Counted from the first letter of the stretch, positions 24,753 through 33,845 are shown. The stretch: DNA of 64,000 nt from Burkholderia sp. 4M9327F10 (GCF_005503145.1 NZ_SCNV01000001.1:62001-126000); one strand, 5' to 3'. The notes: a model not told the origin generated them from the sequence alone. Made by a program: numbers and translations.

Positions 24753-26648
24753 ATGCAACGTTCGATTGCCACCGTGTCGATTAGCGGAACTCTGGTCGAG
24801 AAGCTGACCGCTATCCAGGCGGCCGGTTTCGACGGCGTCGAGATCTTCGAGAACGACCTGCTCTATTTCGACGGTTCCCCCGCCGATGTGCGCCGCATAG
24901 CCGCCGATCTGGGCCTGAAGATCATGCTGTTCCAGCCGTTTCGCGACTTCGAGGGAGTCAGCGCCGAGCGGCTCGCGCGCAATCTGGAACGCGTCAAGCG
25001 CAAGTTCGACCTGATGCATGAGCTGGGCACCGACCGCCTGCTGGTTTGCAGCAACGTGGCGGCCGATACGCTGCGCGACGACGCGCTGATCGTCGAGCAG
25101 TTGGGCGCGCTGGCGCTGGCGGCGCAGCGGGCGGGCGTAATTGCGGGCTATGAGGCATTGGCGTGGGGACGTCACGTGAATTCCTACCGGCACGCGTGGC
25201 GGCTGGTGAATGAAGTGAATCACCCGAACCTCGGCATCGTGCTCGACAGCTTCCACACCTTGTCGATCGACGACCCGCTCGACGAGATCGCCAGCATCCC
25301 CGGCGAGCGCATCGCTTTCGTGCAGATTGCCGACGCGCCAAAGCTGGCGATGGACGTGCTCGAATGGAGCCGTCACTACCGCTGCTTTCCGGGCCAGGGC
25401 GATTTCGATCTGGCTGGCTTCACCGCCCGCGTGGTCGAAACCGGCTACCAAGGGCCACTCTCGCTGGAAATTTTCAACGACGGCTTTCGCGCGGCGCCGA
25501 CGGCCGCCACGGCGGCGGACGGGCATCGTTCGCTGCTGTTTCTCGAAGAGCAGACCCGCAACAAGCTGAACCAGCAGGGCCAGCCGGCCGCGCAGCTCTA
25601 CCGGCCGTCTCCGGCGCCCGCGCATGTGGGCTTTCAGTTCCTCGAATTCGCCGTCGACGACGCGGCGCGCACCCAGCTCGCCGACTGGCTCGGCAAGCTC
25701 GGTTTCCAGCGTGCCGGACAGCATCGTTCGAAAGAGGTGACGCTGTATCAGCACGGCGCCGCGTCAATCGTGCTGAACGCCGAAACGGACTCGTTCGCCA
25801 GCGCGTTTTTTCAGCAGCACGGGCTGTCGTTGTGCGCCTCGGCACTGCGTGTGGACGATGCGAAGCGCGCCTTCGAGCGCGCGGCGGGCTTTGGCTATGC
25901 GCCGTTCTCGGGTCAGGTGGGGCCGAACGAGCGCGTGCTGCCGGCGGTGCGCGCGCCGGACGGCAGCCTGAACTACTTCGTCGACGAAACGCCCAACGCG
26001 CCCACGCTGTTCGAAGCCGATTTCCTGCTGAACGACACTCGCTCACAGCATGCACCGGCGTTACTGAGCGAGATCGATCATGTGGTCCTCTCGCTGCCCG
26101 CCGACGCGCTGGATACGTGGGTGCTGTTCTTCCGCACGGCGTTGGGCTTCGAAGCCGAGCCGAGCTGGCTGGTGCCGGATCCCTACGGGCTGATGCGCAG
26201 CCGGGCGCTGCGCAGCCGCGACGGCTCGGTGCGCATTGCGTTGAACGCGTCGCTCGACCGGCACACGGCCGTAGCCGAGGCGCTGCAGACCTATCGCGGC
26301 TCCGGCCTGAATCACGTCGCCTTCCGCACTGGCGACATCTTCTCGGCAATTCCGCAATTCGTCGCCGCCGGTCTGCCGATCCTGCCCATCCCGCGCAATT
26401 ACTACGACGACCTGGCGGCCCGCTACGCGCTGTCCGACGAGACGATCGAAGCATTGCGCGTGCGCAACATCCTTTATGACCGCGACGAGCACGGCGGCGA
26501 GTTTTTCCATGCCTACACGACCCAGCTCGATCAGCGCTTCTTCCTGGAGATCGTCGAACGCCGCGGCGGCTACGACGGTTATGGCGCAGGCAACGCCGCC
26601 GTCCGGCTGGCCGCTCAGGCGCAGCACCGCAAGCACAGCATCAACTAG
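24753..26648 (+). CDS. quiC: 3-Dehydroshikimate dehydratase fused to an HPPD-like domain (QuiC)
   Basis: 631 residues from ATG at 24753 with GCAGGAG ahead. Residues 1-275 form a TIM-barrel dehydroshikimate dehydratase; metal ligands fall at E134, D165, Q191 and E239, the same numbers I recall for Pseudomonas putida QuiC1, with H168 nearby. Residues about 290-620 are two VOC modules like 4-hydroxyphenylpyruvate dioxygenase, with a possible 2-His-1-Glu set H443, H521 and E599. It makes protocatechuate from 3-dehydroshikimate, joining the quinate pathway to the beta-ketoadipate pathway, which is not in this window. The role of the C-terminal half is unsettled. It is followed by a porin gene. Confidence 0.92.
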   Translation: MQRSIATVSISGTLVEKLTAIQAAGFDGVEIFENDLLYFDGSPADVRRIAADLGLKIMLFQPFRDFEGVSAERLARNLERVKRKFDLMHELGTDRLLVCSNVAADTLRDDALIVEQLGALALAAQRAGVIAGYEALAWGRHVNSYRHAWRLVNEVNHPNLGIVLDSFHTLSIDDPLDEIASIPGERIAFVQIADAPKLAMDVLEWSRHYRCFPGQGDFDLAGFTARVVETGYQGPLSLEIFNDGFRAAPTAATAADGHRSLLFLEEQTRNKLNQQGQPAAQLYRPSPAPAHVGFQFLEFAVDDAARTQLADWLGKLGFQRAGQHRSKEVTLYQHGAASIVLNAETDSFASAFFQQHGLSLCASALRVDDAKRAFERAAGFGYAPFSGQVGPNERVLPAVRAPDGSLNYFVDETPNAPTLFEADFLLNDTRSQHAPALLSEIDHVVLSLPADALDTWVLFFRTALGFEAEPSWLVPDPYGLMRSRALRSRDGSVRIALNASLDRHTAVAEALQTYRGSGLNHVAFRTGDIFSAIPQFVAAGLPILPIPRNYYDDLAARYALSDETIEALRVRNILYDRDEHGGEFFHAYTTQLDQRFFLEIVERRGGYDGYGAGNAAVRLAAQAQHRKHSIN

Positions 26649-26746
26649 TCGTTTGCATTGTTTGAGCAGTAACGGGCCGGAATAAGGCCTCGATAAAAAC
26701 TACCAATTTACCTTGGCGATCTTTTCAACAACGAAGGAGACTGCAG

Positions 26747-27928
26747 ATGAAGCAATCAGGCGGTAAATTCACCAAACTCGCATTTACGGCCAGCGCGGCC
26801 CTGCTCGCCAGCCCGGCTTTCGCGCAAAGCAGCGTCACGCTGTATGGGGCGGTGGACGACGCCATCGTCTATGCCAATAACCAGAAGGGCGCCTCGAACA
26901 CCTATCTGCGCCAGGGCAACCTGTACGCATCGAAGTGGGGCCTGCGCGGCACGGAGGACATTGGCGGCGGCACCAGCGTGATCTTCGATCTGCAGAACGG
27001 TTTCGATCCGAATACCGGCGCGCTCTCGTCGGCCAGCCAGATATTCAATCGTCAAGCGTATGTTGGCGTGCAAAATCCCGTCTACGGTACCTTCACGATG
27101 GGCCGCCAGTACACGCCCTACTACCTGTTCGTCGGGCCGCTCGCCTCCAGCAACTGGCTGACCGGCGCAACGGGCGCACACCCGGGCGATATCGACGGGC
27201 TCGACACCACGATCCGCATCAACAATTCGCTGCAGTTCACCACGCCGAACTGGAACGGCCTGCAGGCGAGCGGCATGTATGCGCTCGGCGGCATTGCCGG
27301 CAGCACCGGCAAGGGCGAGACCATCAGCGCGGGCGTGCGCTACGCCATCGGCACGGTCAACCTCGCCGCCGGTTACCTGCGCATGGACAACGCGCAGCAG
27401 ACGAGCGGCTTCGATTCGGCCTCCACGGGCAGCTTCGGAACCTCCTCGCTGAATACCGGTTACGTGTCGGCGAAGGCGCTCCAGCACATCGCCGCGGCGG
27501 CCGACTACACGATCGGCAACCTGATGATGGGCCTCACGTACTCGAACGTTCAGTACATCGCAGGCAGCCAGTCGATTTTTCACGACACGGCTATTTTCAA
27601 CACTTACGCGGCGCTTGCGAGCTACCGGTTCACACCGGCTTTCGATGTTGCCGGTGCGTTCTCGTACACGCTGGCGTCGCAGGCCAACGGCATCACCAGC
27701 GCCGCGCGCTACCAGCAGTACTCGCTGAAACAGGCCTATCACCTGTCCAAGCGCACCACCCTGTATGCGCTGGAGGCTTATCAGCGCGCCAGCGGCGACA
27801 CGCTCGGCGCGAAGGGTGCCGGCAATATCGTGGAAGCGACGCCGGCGGTCGGCGACTCGCAAAACTCGACGCCGTCGTCGACGAATTCGCAGTTCGTCGG
27901 CATGCTGGGGATCGCGGTGACGTTCTAG
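26747..27928 (+). CDS. Gram-negative trimeric porin
   Basis: 393 residues. Signal peptide with cleavage after 'ASPAFA|QSSVTLYG', the classic start of betaproteobacterial porins. Further landmarks: 'SKWGLRGTEDIGGGTSVIF', 'NRQAYVGVQNPVYGTFTMGRQYTP', and a C-terminal strand ending in Phe (GMLGIAVTF) for BAM recognition. A 16-strand outer-membrane barrel. AAGGAG lies 6 bases ahead of the ATG. It follows quiC by about 100 bases on the same strand and may admit quinate or shikimate, an inference from position. Confidence 0.95.
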   Translation: MKQSGGKFTKLAFTASAALLASPAFAQSSVTLYGAVDDAIVYANNQKGASNTYLRQGNLYASKWGLRGTEDIGGGTSVIFDLQNGFDPNTGALSSASQIFNRQAYVGVQNPVYGTFTMGRQYTPYYLFVGPLASSNWLTGATGAHPGDIDGLDTTIRINNSLQFTTPNWNGLQASGMYALGGIAGSTGKGETISAGVRYAIGTVNLAAGYLRMDNAQQTSGFDSASTGSFGTSSLNTGYVSAKALQHIAAAADYTIGNLMMGLTYSNVQYIAGSQSIFHDTAIFNTYAALASYRFTPAFDVAGAFSYTLASQANGITSAARYQQYSLKQAYHLSKRTTLYALEAYQRASGDTLGAKGAGNIVEATPAVGDSQNSTPSSTNSQFVGMLGIAVTF

Positions 27929-27968
27929 GCGCGGCGTCCCCATCTCCGAGGCACGCTTCTTGCGCCGA

Positions 27969-27974
27969 TATAAT
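27969..27974 (+). promoter_or_regulatory. -10 element TATAAT upstream of small lipoprotein gene
   Basis: Perfect TATAAT 126 bases before the lipoprotein start, with no good -35. It would give a long, very GC-rich leader that could fold. Confidence 0.35.
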
Positions 27975-28099
27975 CGCGTTTTGATGCGCCATCCGGCGCG
28001 GCGCGCGGTCTGCGGCCGCCGCCCGTCTGGCGCCGGCCGCATGCCGCTGGCCGCACGCCGCCAGTTGCATGCGGCAAGAACCGATACATCTGGAGACCT

Positions 28100-28429
28100 A
28101 TGAAGAAGCTTGCCGTAGCCCTGTCCGTTCCCCTGCTGTTCAGCGCCTGCGCGTATTTCCAGAACCCGGATTCGGGCGAGCCCGTGATCGACGGCGACAC
28201 GCAGCGCCCGGTCAACGACGTGGTGGCGTGCATGACCCAGGAAGCCGCCAAACATCACGCCACCTTCAAGACCACCCCGCTGCCGGAAGGCCAGATGCTC
28301 GATTTCGGCGACTCGAACGTCGTCAAGATCCGCGCTGACAACGGCGCGACCACCTACCGCTTTTACGCCGGCAAGCGCCACGTCGACAATCTCTGGATTG
28401 AGGGCGCGAGCAAGATTTGCGCACCCTGA
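28100..28429 (+). CDS. Small lipoprotein of unknown function
   Basis: 109 residues. Lipobox 'LLFSAC' with the lipidated Cys at residue 17, and no Asp at +2, so outer-membrane sorting is likely. The mature part has one more Cys pair (VVACMTQEAAK and SKICAP) that may form a disulfide. 'NGATTYRFYAGKRHVDNLW' suggests a short beta domain. CTGGAG lies ahead of the ATG. No family recognised; similar small lipoproteins are common in Burkholderiaceae. Confidence 0.75.
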   Translation: MKKLAVALSVPLLFSACAYFQNPDSGEPVIDGDTQRPVNDVVACMTQEAAKHHATFKTTPLPEGQMLDFGDSNVVKIRADNGATTYRFYAGKRHVDNLWIEGASKICAP

Positions 28430-28489
28430 CGTAAGCCTTGGTAATCAGCTCCGGATAAAAAGTTACAAAAGTCGGCGGACTCAGGTCCG

Positions 28490-28512
28490 AGTCTTAAGAA
28501 TCGTTTAAGACT
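28490..28512 (+). promoter_or_regulatory. 8-bp inverted repeat upstream of the 86-residue gene
   Basis: AGTCTTAA, 7-base spacer, TTAAGACT, perfectly symmetric, with a second hairpin GACTC-N6-GAGTC just before it. Position 47 bases ahead of the next start suggests an operator or a leader hairpin. Confidence 0.45.
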
Positions 28513-28558
28513 TGGGCCCCATGATCCACCGGACAACGAAAAGCCGGAGGTAGGTACC

Positions 28559-28819
28559 ATGAACATGACTGATCGCGACGCGAACCACACGGCCGTGCCG
28601 GCCAAGCGCCCGACCATGCTGCGCCGGCTGCTCAGCCACCACGAACTCGCCACGCTCCTGCTGTTGCTGCATGCGCCGATCGACGCGTTCGCCAAGCCTG
28701 AAATCCCGATGCTGCACGAAGCCGGCCTCGTCGAAACGGTGGCGAGCGAAGCCGGTGCGCCGAGCATCCGCCTGACGCCGGAAGGCAATGCCGTACTGCG
28801 CGGCCTGGGTATCCGCTAA
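28559..28819 (+). CDS. Small protein with partial winged-helix pattern
   Basis: 86 residues. GGAGG stands 8 bases ahead of the start. The pattern helix 'RLLSHHELATLLLLLHAPID', then 'PEIPMLHEAGLVE' and 'SIRLTPEGNAVLRGLG' looks like the second half of a MarR/PadR-type winged helix (recognition helix replaced by 'LHEAGLVETV', wing, then 'LTPEGNAVL'). DNA binding is uncertain because the recognition-helix residues are weak. The inverted repeat at 28490-28512 could be its target. Seen only as hypothetical in my memory of Burkholderiaceae. Confidence 0.6.
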   Translation: MNMTDRDANHTAVPAKRPTMLRRLLSHHELATLLLLLHAPIDAFAKPEIPMLHEAGLVETVASEAGAPSIRLTPEGNAVLRGLGIR

Positions 28820-28868
28820 CCCGGCCAGCCGCCGGCCTGACGGCCATTCTGGCCGCAAAACCCGCTCA

Positions 28869-29267
28869 TCAAGCCTGCCACACCGCGTAACCCGCTTCAC
28901 GCAAGCCGATCCCCAGTTCCACCTCCATGTCCCGCGCACCATCATAGGGCATCGGATTGAACACCTCATACAGCTCCGGCATCAGCCGCAGGCCATAGTC
29001 GCGCACATAGCGATTCGCCTGAATATCGGCCTTATGCCGGTCGAAGCGCAGGTCCGGGTCCAGTCCCGTCATCCCCACATACACGCATGGCCGCTCGAAC
29101 CGGTAGTCCGGATTGGCGCGGCGAAAACGCCCCTCGTTCCAGACCTTGTCCGACAACTCGACGACGTAGACGTAATAGTGAGACTCGGGCGACGGCTTGC
29201 CATGCAGTGCTAGCGTTTGTTTGGCGGTGTTGATTGGGCGTGTTAATCGGCCATCCTGGTGGGCCAC
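28869..29267 (-). CDS. GIY-YIG-nuclease-like protein, start uncertain
   Basis: About 132 residues if the GTG at 29267 is used. The core 'HYYVYVVELSD', 'CVYVGMTGLDPDLRFDRH' and 'MEVELGIGLREAGY' fits a GIY-YIG-type fold with the YVG strand, an Arg in RFDRH and a late Glu (MEVE). Function could be a DNA repair or mobile nuclease, or a structural relative without activity. There is no ATG between the conserved core and a 13-bp tandem repeat; the only starts are GTGs inside the repeat or an ATG at 29339 within the end of the AraC gene. Translation initiation may therefore depend on the repeat copy number. Confidence 0.55.
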   Translation of the reverse strand: MAHQDGRLTRPINTAKQTLALHGKPSPESHYYVYVVELSDKVWNEGRFRRANPDYRFERPCVYVGMTGLDPDLRFDRHKADIQANRYVRDYGLRLMPELYEVFNPMPYDGARDMEVELGIGLREAGYAVWQA

Positions 29268-29338
29268 CGTGATCGGCCACCTCGGCTGGCCACCCTCATT
29301 GGCCACCTGGTTGGCCACATTAGCTGGCCGCGGTCCCA
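29223..29338. repeat. 13-bp tandem repeat array
   Basis: About nine degenerate units, five of them starting GGCCAC, begin at 29223, 29236, 29249, 29262, 29275, 29288, 29301, 29313 and 29326: spacing 13 throughout except one 12. The array fills the space from the AraC stop codon (29320-29322) to the 5' end of the GIY-YIG-like gene. Because 13 is not a multiple of 3, a change in copy number would shift reading frame. Confidence 0.75.
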
Positions 29339-30105
29339 TGCAGCAGCATGCGGTATTCGGTCGGCGTGATGCCGACGGTCGCCTTGAACTGCCGGGTGAA
29401 CGCGCTGTGATCCGTATAACCGCAAAGAGCAGCGACGTCCGTGACCTTGTCGTGCGACACCAGCAGCGCGGTTGCTGCATCCAGGCGCGTTTTCAGCAGC
29501 ACCTGGCGCGGCGTGAGATGAAACACCTTATGAAAGTAGCGCTCGAGCTGCGCCACCGACATATCCGCCATTGCCGCCAGCTGCTTCAGATTCAGCGGCT
29601 GCACGTAATTGTCCTGAATGTACTGCACCACCGCCGCGAGCCGGCTATAGGCGGGATGGCTGCCCTCGTCCGCTTTCAGATCGCGCGAAATTCCGGCCAG
29701 GCCCACCACCTGCCCCGCCGGATCGCGCAGCGGCTGCTTGCAGGTCAGGCACCAGCCGGGTTGCCGCCCGGGATAGAGATGCAGCTCCAGTTGGTCGACC
29801 ATCTGGTTGCCGACATGGATGATCGCCTTGTCCTGCGCCGTGTAGATGCGCCCGAAGCGGCGCGGGAAAACATCCTCGGCGGTCCTGCCGAGCAGCGCCG
29901 CCTTGTCCTTGTAGCCGCAGCGCGAGGCCAACGTGCGGTTCACCAGCGCGTAGCGGGCGTGAGCATCCTTGACGAAAAACACCACGTCCGGCATCGCATC
30001 GAAGACCGGTTCGAGCAGCGTGAAATGCGAAAGCATGCCCGTCAGCGTGGCGTCGGCCGAATCGGCTGGATGGGCCAGGTCGTGCGGGTGAGCCAGCGTG
30101 TTCAT
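29320..30105 (-). CDS. PAS-domain AraC-family regulator, probably of the hydroxyproline cluster
   Basis: 261 residues from ATG at 30105 (an ATG at 30123 is possible). Residues about 25-150 form a PAS domain ('DAMPDVVFFVKDAHARYALVN', 'RTAEDVFPRRFG', 'GQVVGLAGISRDL'). Residues about 160-255 are the double HTH of AraC proteins ('LNLKQLAAMADMSVAQLERYFHK', 'VTDVAALCGYTDHSAFTRQFKATVG'). The PAS domain may sense the substrate directly. It stands downstream of the D-hydroxyproline dehydrogenase genes on the same strand, like LhpR in pseudomonads; the 18-bp inverted repeats at 33901 and 34116 are candidate targets. Confidence 0.85.
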   Translation of the reverse strand: MNTLAHPHDLAHPADSADATLTGMLSHFTLLEPVFDAMPDVVFFVKDAHARYALVNRTLASRCGYKDKAALLGRTAEDVFPRRFGRIYTAQDKAIIHVGNQMVDQLELHLYPGRQPGWCLTCKQPLRDPAGQVVGLAGISRDLKADEGSHPAYSRLAAVVQYIQDNYVQPLNLKQLAAMADMSVAQLERYFHKVFHLTPRQVLLKTRLDAATALLVSHDKVTDVAALCGYTDHSAFTRQFKATVGITPTEYRMLLHGTAAS

Positions 30106-30192
30106 CTTGCGTGTCCCGTGCATCCGGTGCAGTGATGGTGTGCGGTCGATTATAGGGCCGCGTGCGGCGACGAAGAAATCAGTGGCACGCGC

Positions 30193-31503
30193 TCACTGCG
30201 CCTGCGCCGGGCTGGCTTCGCCAGCCGCGATCAGCGTGGCGATCTGCGCCGGATGGAACGGCGGACGCGGCTGCGCCGCCGGCCAGCCGAAATAGGTGCT
30301 GGCCGCCGCCCCGCAGATGCGCCCCTGGCATGCGCCCATGCCGCAGCGGGTGTGCAGTTTGGCGTCGCGCCAATGCGAATGCGCCTGCACTTCTGCGATC
30401 GTCACGTCTTCGCAACGGCACAGCAGTGTGTCCGCGGGTGGCAACGCCCGGGCCGCGTCACCCAGCGCAAACGCGGTCTCGACGCGCTGTGCAAAACGCT
30501 GCCAGCGCGAGCGTTGCGCGCGCAACGCGGTCAAATCGTGGGTTGCGCCGCTCGCCACCCATCCCGCCATTTCGCCTTCGGCGCGCGCCAGCTCCATCCC
30601 GCCGATGCCCGTGCATTCCCCCGCGGCCAGCACACCCTCAACCGAGGTTCGCTGCGTGTCGTCCACGCGCACGGCACCGCGTTCGTCGAGCGCGCATCCG
30701 AGTGCTTGCGCAAGCGTTACGTTCGGCACCAGGCCATAGCCGCAGGCAACGCGCTCGCAAGCGAGCGTCACCTCACGACCGCCGCGCAGGATCGTCACCT
30801 CTTCGACCCGGCCGGCGCCGCGCGCCTCGCGCACGAAACTGCCGCTCCAGTAACGCAGTCCAACGAATCCGCGTGTCAACTGCGCCGCCTGTACCAGCTT
30901 CGAAGGTGTCGCCGCGAGCGATGCGGTGAAGCGCGCCAGCGCGGCCGCCGGGGCCTGCTCGACCACCGCGGCTACCTCGGCCCCAGCCGCGCGCGCGGTG
31001 GCGAGCGTTGCCAGCAGCAGCGGCCCGCTACCCGCAATCACAATCCGCTCGCCGCGCACCGGTGTGCCGCCCTTGATCAACGCCTGCAGTGCACCCGCCC
31101 CGGTCACGCCAGGCAGTGTCCAGCCGGCAAACGGCAGCAGCCGTTCACGGGCGCCGGTCGCGAGGATCAGTTGACCATAGCCGATGCAGCTACCGCCGTG
31201 CTCCACTGACTCCAGCAGCAACGCTCGCCGCGCCAACGGCGCCACCACGCGCGTCGAAGGCCACACGGTGACGTTCGGAAGCGTCTGCAATGCCGCGTGC
31301 AGTTCGCGCAGCGGCGCCTTCGAGGCCTTTCGCGCTTGCCCCGGTCCTAGCCCCGGTCCTTGCCGCCAGATCTGGCCGCCAATGCGCGGGTTGTCGTCGA
31401 GCACGGCAACCCGCGCGCCGGATTGCGCAGCGGCACGCGCGGCATTGAGCCCGGCCGGCCCTGCGCCTACCACCACCACGTCATAGTGCCGATTCACGTT
31501 CAC
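30193..31503 (-). CDS. D-hydroxyproline dehydrogenase, FAD/BFD-like alpha subunit
   Basis: 436 residues from a GTG that overlaps the stop of the preceding ferredoxin gene (GTGA); a second GTG two codons later is possible. FAD motif 'VVVVGAGPAGLNAARAAAQSG', a second nucleotide motif 'RIVIAGSGPLLLATLATARAAG', and a C-terminal BFD-like [2Fe-2S] site (LLCRCEDV ... TRCGMGACQGRICG). This is the HcnB/opine-oxidase type subunit. With the small ferredoxin and the DAO-type subunit it forms a three-part dehydrogenase that passes electrons from cis-4-hydroxy-D-proline to the respiratory chain. Confidence 0.88.
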   Translation of the reverse strand: MNVNRHYDVVVVGAGPAGLNAARAAAQSGARVAVLDDNPRIGGQIWRQGPGLGPGQARKASKAPLRELHAALQTLPNVTVWPSTRVVAPLARRALLLESVEHGGSCIGYGQLILATGARERLLPFAGWTLPGVTGAGALQALIKGGTPVRGERIVIAGSGPLLLATLATARAAGAEVAAVVEQAPAAALARFTASLAATPSKLVQAAQLTRGFVGLRYWSGSFVREARGAGRVEEVTILRGGREVTLACERVACGYGLVPNVTLAQALGCALDERGAVRVDDTQRTSVEGVLAAGECTGIGGMELARAEGEMAGWVASGATHDLTALRAQRSRWQRFAQRVETAFALGDAARALPPADTLLCRCEDVTIAEVQAHSHWRDAKLHTRCGMGACQGRICGAAASTYFGWPAAQPRPPFHPAQIATLIAAGEASPAQAQ

Positions 31504-31769
31504 ACCGGCCCCGTCGTCTGAATGACCTGTCCATCGCGGCAGACGGTCTGACAGGCCAGCGCATGCGCGCGGCCGTCGATGGTGACGCGGCACTCCTGGC
31601 AGACGCCCATGCCGCACAAGGCGGCGCGCGGCTGTCCGCTCACCGACGTGCGCGTGCCGCGCAACCCCGCCAGCGCCAGCGCGGCCACGACCAGAGTGCC
31701 GGCCTCGACCTCCACCGTGCGGGCGTCGATTGTGACCCGGACCCGTTCGCTTGCGCGATGACTAGACAT
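31500..31769 (-). CDS. D-hydroxyproline dehydrogenase, small [2Fe-2S] subunit
   Basis: 89 residues. Ferredoxin-like Cys pattern 'AALCGMGVCQECRVTIDG' followed by 'ALACQTVC' (C-x4-C-x2-C-x about 12-C). The start lies 8 bases inside the end of the DAO-subunit gene and the stop overlaps the alpha-subunit start, so the three are translated as one chain. It is the HcnA-like electron-transfer subunit between the flavin subunits. Confidence 0.88.
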   Translation of the reverse strand: MSSHRASERVRVTIDARTVEVEAGTLVVAALALAGLRGTRTSVSGQPRAALCGMGVCQECRVTIDGRAHALACQTVCRDGQVIQTTGPV

Positions 31770-32889
31770 GGCAGGCTCCCAGCGTGAAACGCTGCGGCAG
31801 GTACGGCTCCAATGGAATCGGCGCTGCGTCCTCCGTAATTTGCGCGGCGAGCAGTTTCGCCGTGGCAAGCGAGGTGGTCACGCCAAGCCCCTCGTGTCCA
31901 ACCGCCAGCCACAGACCCGGCACCGTGTCTTTCATGCGGCCGATCAGCGGCAAGCCATCGGGCGTGGCCGCGCGAAAGCCGGTCCACGCGCGAATCCCGT
32001 TGAGCGTCGGCAACGCCGGCAGATAGCGCGCAGCCCGTTGCAGCATCTGCGCGAGCACGGACATCTCGACAGCGGGATCGGTCGTGTCGAACTGGCGCGA
32101 CGAGCCGATCAACAACTGGCCGGTGGGCCGCGGCTGCGCATTGAAGGCCACCGACGTGCCCGTCGCATGATGGGCGCTTTTGATGTAGCCGAGTTCGAGC
32201 AGTTGATGTTGAATCAGGCCGGGATAGCGGTCGGTGATCAGCAGATGGCCCTTCTTCGGCTGAAGCGGCAGCGACGGCACCAGCGTCTGCGCTGCAATCC
32301 CGTTTGCCACAATCACATGAGCCGCGGCAATACGTTCGCCGTTGGCGAGCGTGACACCTTGCGCATCGACAGCGGCCACTTCCGTTTCGAGCCGCACGCG
32401 GATGTTTCCGGCCGCAGGTGATTGCGTCAGCAACCATTCGGCCACAGTCGGTGCGTAGACGATGCTGTCGTGTTCAATACGCAGGCCGCCCGCCATGTCC
32501 GCCGCAAGCGCCGGTTCGCAGGCTCGCAGCGCAGCGCTATCGAGCAGTTGCGCGGCCACGCCTCGCGCCGCAAACGCCTCGTGCATGGCGCGGGCCGCTT
32601 GCCATTCTTCGTCGTCAGCCGCGACCCACAACGTGCCGCAGCGCGCAAATGCATCGCGCTCGCGCAGTTGCGGTGCGAGCGCGAGCCACAGCTCGCGCGA
32701 ATAGACGCTCAGCGCGAACTCGGCGGGTGAGTCGTTCATCACGACAATATGCCCCATGCCCGCGGCCGTCGCCCCGCCGCCTATGCCGCGGCGCTCCAGC
32801 ACCTCCACCCGCATGCCGCACGCAGCCAGCTCCGCCGCGCACGCCGCACCGACAATCCCCGCACCGACGATAAGCACCTCTGCCGTCAT
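31762..32889 (-). CDS. D-hydroxyproline dehydrogenase, FAD catalytic subunit (DAO family)
   Basis: 375 residues from ATG at 32889, which overlaps the epimerase stop (ATGA); an ATG at 32907 is less likely. FAD motif '[22 protein letters not shown]', '[17 protein letters not shown]', and the C-terminal '[24 protein letters not shown]'. The family includes HcnC, D-amino acid dehydrogenases and hydroxyproline dehydrogenases. It should oxidise cis-4-hydroxy-D-proline to 1-pyrroline-4-hydroxy-2-carboxylate, the substrate of the deaminase at 34215. Confidence 0.88.
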   Translation of the reverse strand: MTAEVLIVGAGIVGAACAAELAACGMRVEVLERRGIGGGATAAGMGHIVVMNDSPAEFALSVYSRELWLALAPQLRERDAFARCGTLWVAADDEEWQAARAMHEAFAARGVAAQLLDSAALRACEPALAADMAGGLRIEHDSIVYAPTVAEWLLTQSPAAGNIRVRLETEVAAVDAQGVTLANGERIAAAHVIVANGIAAQTLVPSLPLQPKKGHLLITDRYPGLIQHQLLELGYIKSAHHATGTSVAFNAQPRPTGQLLIGSSRQFDTTDPAVEMSVLAQMLQRAARYLPALPTLNGIRAWTGFRAATPDGLPLIGRMKDTVPGLWLAVGHEGLGVTTSLATAKLLAAQITEDAAPIPLEPYLPQRFTLGACHV

Positions 32890-33845
32890 GCCGTGCGCAG
32901 GCCCCATGCAAACGGATCACGCTCGTCGAAACACAGGCGCCCTTCGGCCATGATGTGTGCGTGTCCGGTGATGGTCGGCACCACGCTCATGCGCTCGCCG
33001 CCAGCTTCGTCCACGTGCCGGTAGGTGGCTTCGAACACGCTGCCGATAATGCTCTCCTGGCGCCACACCGCCCCTTCGGCCAGCTTGCCGTCGGCGGCGA
33101 GGCACGCCACCTTGGCGCTGGTGCCGGTGCCGCAAGGTGAACGGTCGTAGGCGTTGCCGGGACACAGCACGAAGCTGCGGCTATCGATCCCCTCGCGCGA
33201 ACCGGCTGCGAACAGCTCGATGTGGTCGATCAGCGCGCCGTCGGCGCCGGTGATCTGCTGCGCAATCAGCGCATCGCGAATCGCCGAGCTGAAGGTGGTC
33301 AATTCGGGAATATGGCGCGCTTCGAGCGTGCGGCCATGCTCGGCGACGAGGAAAAACCAGTTGCCACCCCAGGCGATATCGCCCGTCAGCGCACCGTAAC
33401 CCGGCACATCGACGCTCACCGCCTGGCGGTAACGATAAGCCGGTACGTTGCGCACCGCGACACTGCCGTCCGGATTGAGCGTAGCCTCGACGATGCCGAC
33501 CGGCGTCTCGATGCGGTGCTGCCCCGGACCGATCCGTCCCATATGAGCGAGCGAAACCACCAGCCCGATCGTGCCGTGACCGCACATACCGAGGTAGCCG
33601 ACGTTATTGAAAAAGATCACACCGGCCGCGCAATCCGCATGGTCCGGCTCGCACAGCAACGCGCCCACCACCACGTCCGAACCGCGCGGCTCGGTGACGA
33701 TGCCGGCGCGCCAGTCGTCGAAACGCGTGCGGAACACCTCGAGCCGCTCGGCCAGCGTCCCGTTGCCGAGATCGGGGCCACCGGACACAACCAGGCGGGT
33801 CGGTTCACCACCGGTGTGCGAGTCAATTACGTTTAGGGTTTTCAT
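32886..33845 (-). CDS. lhpA: 4-Hydroxyproline 2-epimerase (proline racemase family)
   Basis: 319 residues. Both catalytic cysteines are present: C88 in '[10 protein letters not shown]' and C238 in '[20 protein letters not shown]', so it is an epimerase rather than the Ser/Cys dehydratase. N-terminal '[14 protein letters not shown]' is typical of the hydroxyproline branch. It converts trans-4-hydroxy-L-proline to cis-4-hydroxy-D-proline, the first step of the pathway. First gene of the minus-strand operon, with the dehydrogenase genes overlapped behind it. Confidence 0.93.
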   Translation of the reverse strand: MKTLNVIDSHTGGEPTRLVVSGGPDLGNGTLAERLEVFRTRFDDWRAGIVTEPRGSDVVVGALLCEPDHADCAAGVIFFNNVGYLGMCGHGTIGLVVSLAHMGRIGPGQHRIETPVGIVEATLNPDGSVAVRNVPAYRYRQAVSVDVPGYGALTGDIAWGGNWFFLVAEHGRTLEARHIPELTTFSSAIRDALIAQQITGADGALIDHIELFAAGSREGIDSRSFVLCPGNAYDRSPCGTGTSAKVACLAADGKLAEGAVWRQESIIGSVFEATYRHVDEAGGERMSVVPTITGHAHIMAEGRLCFDERDPFAWGLRTA

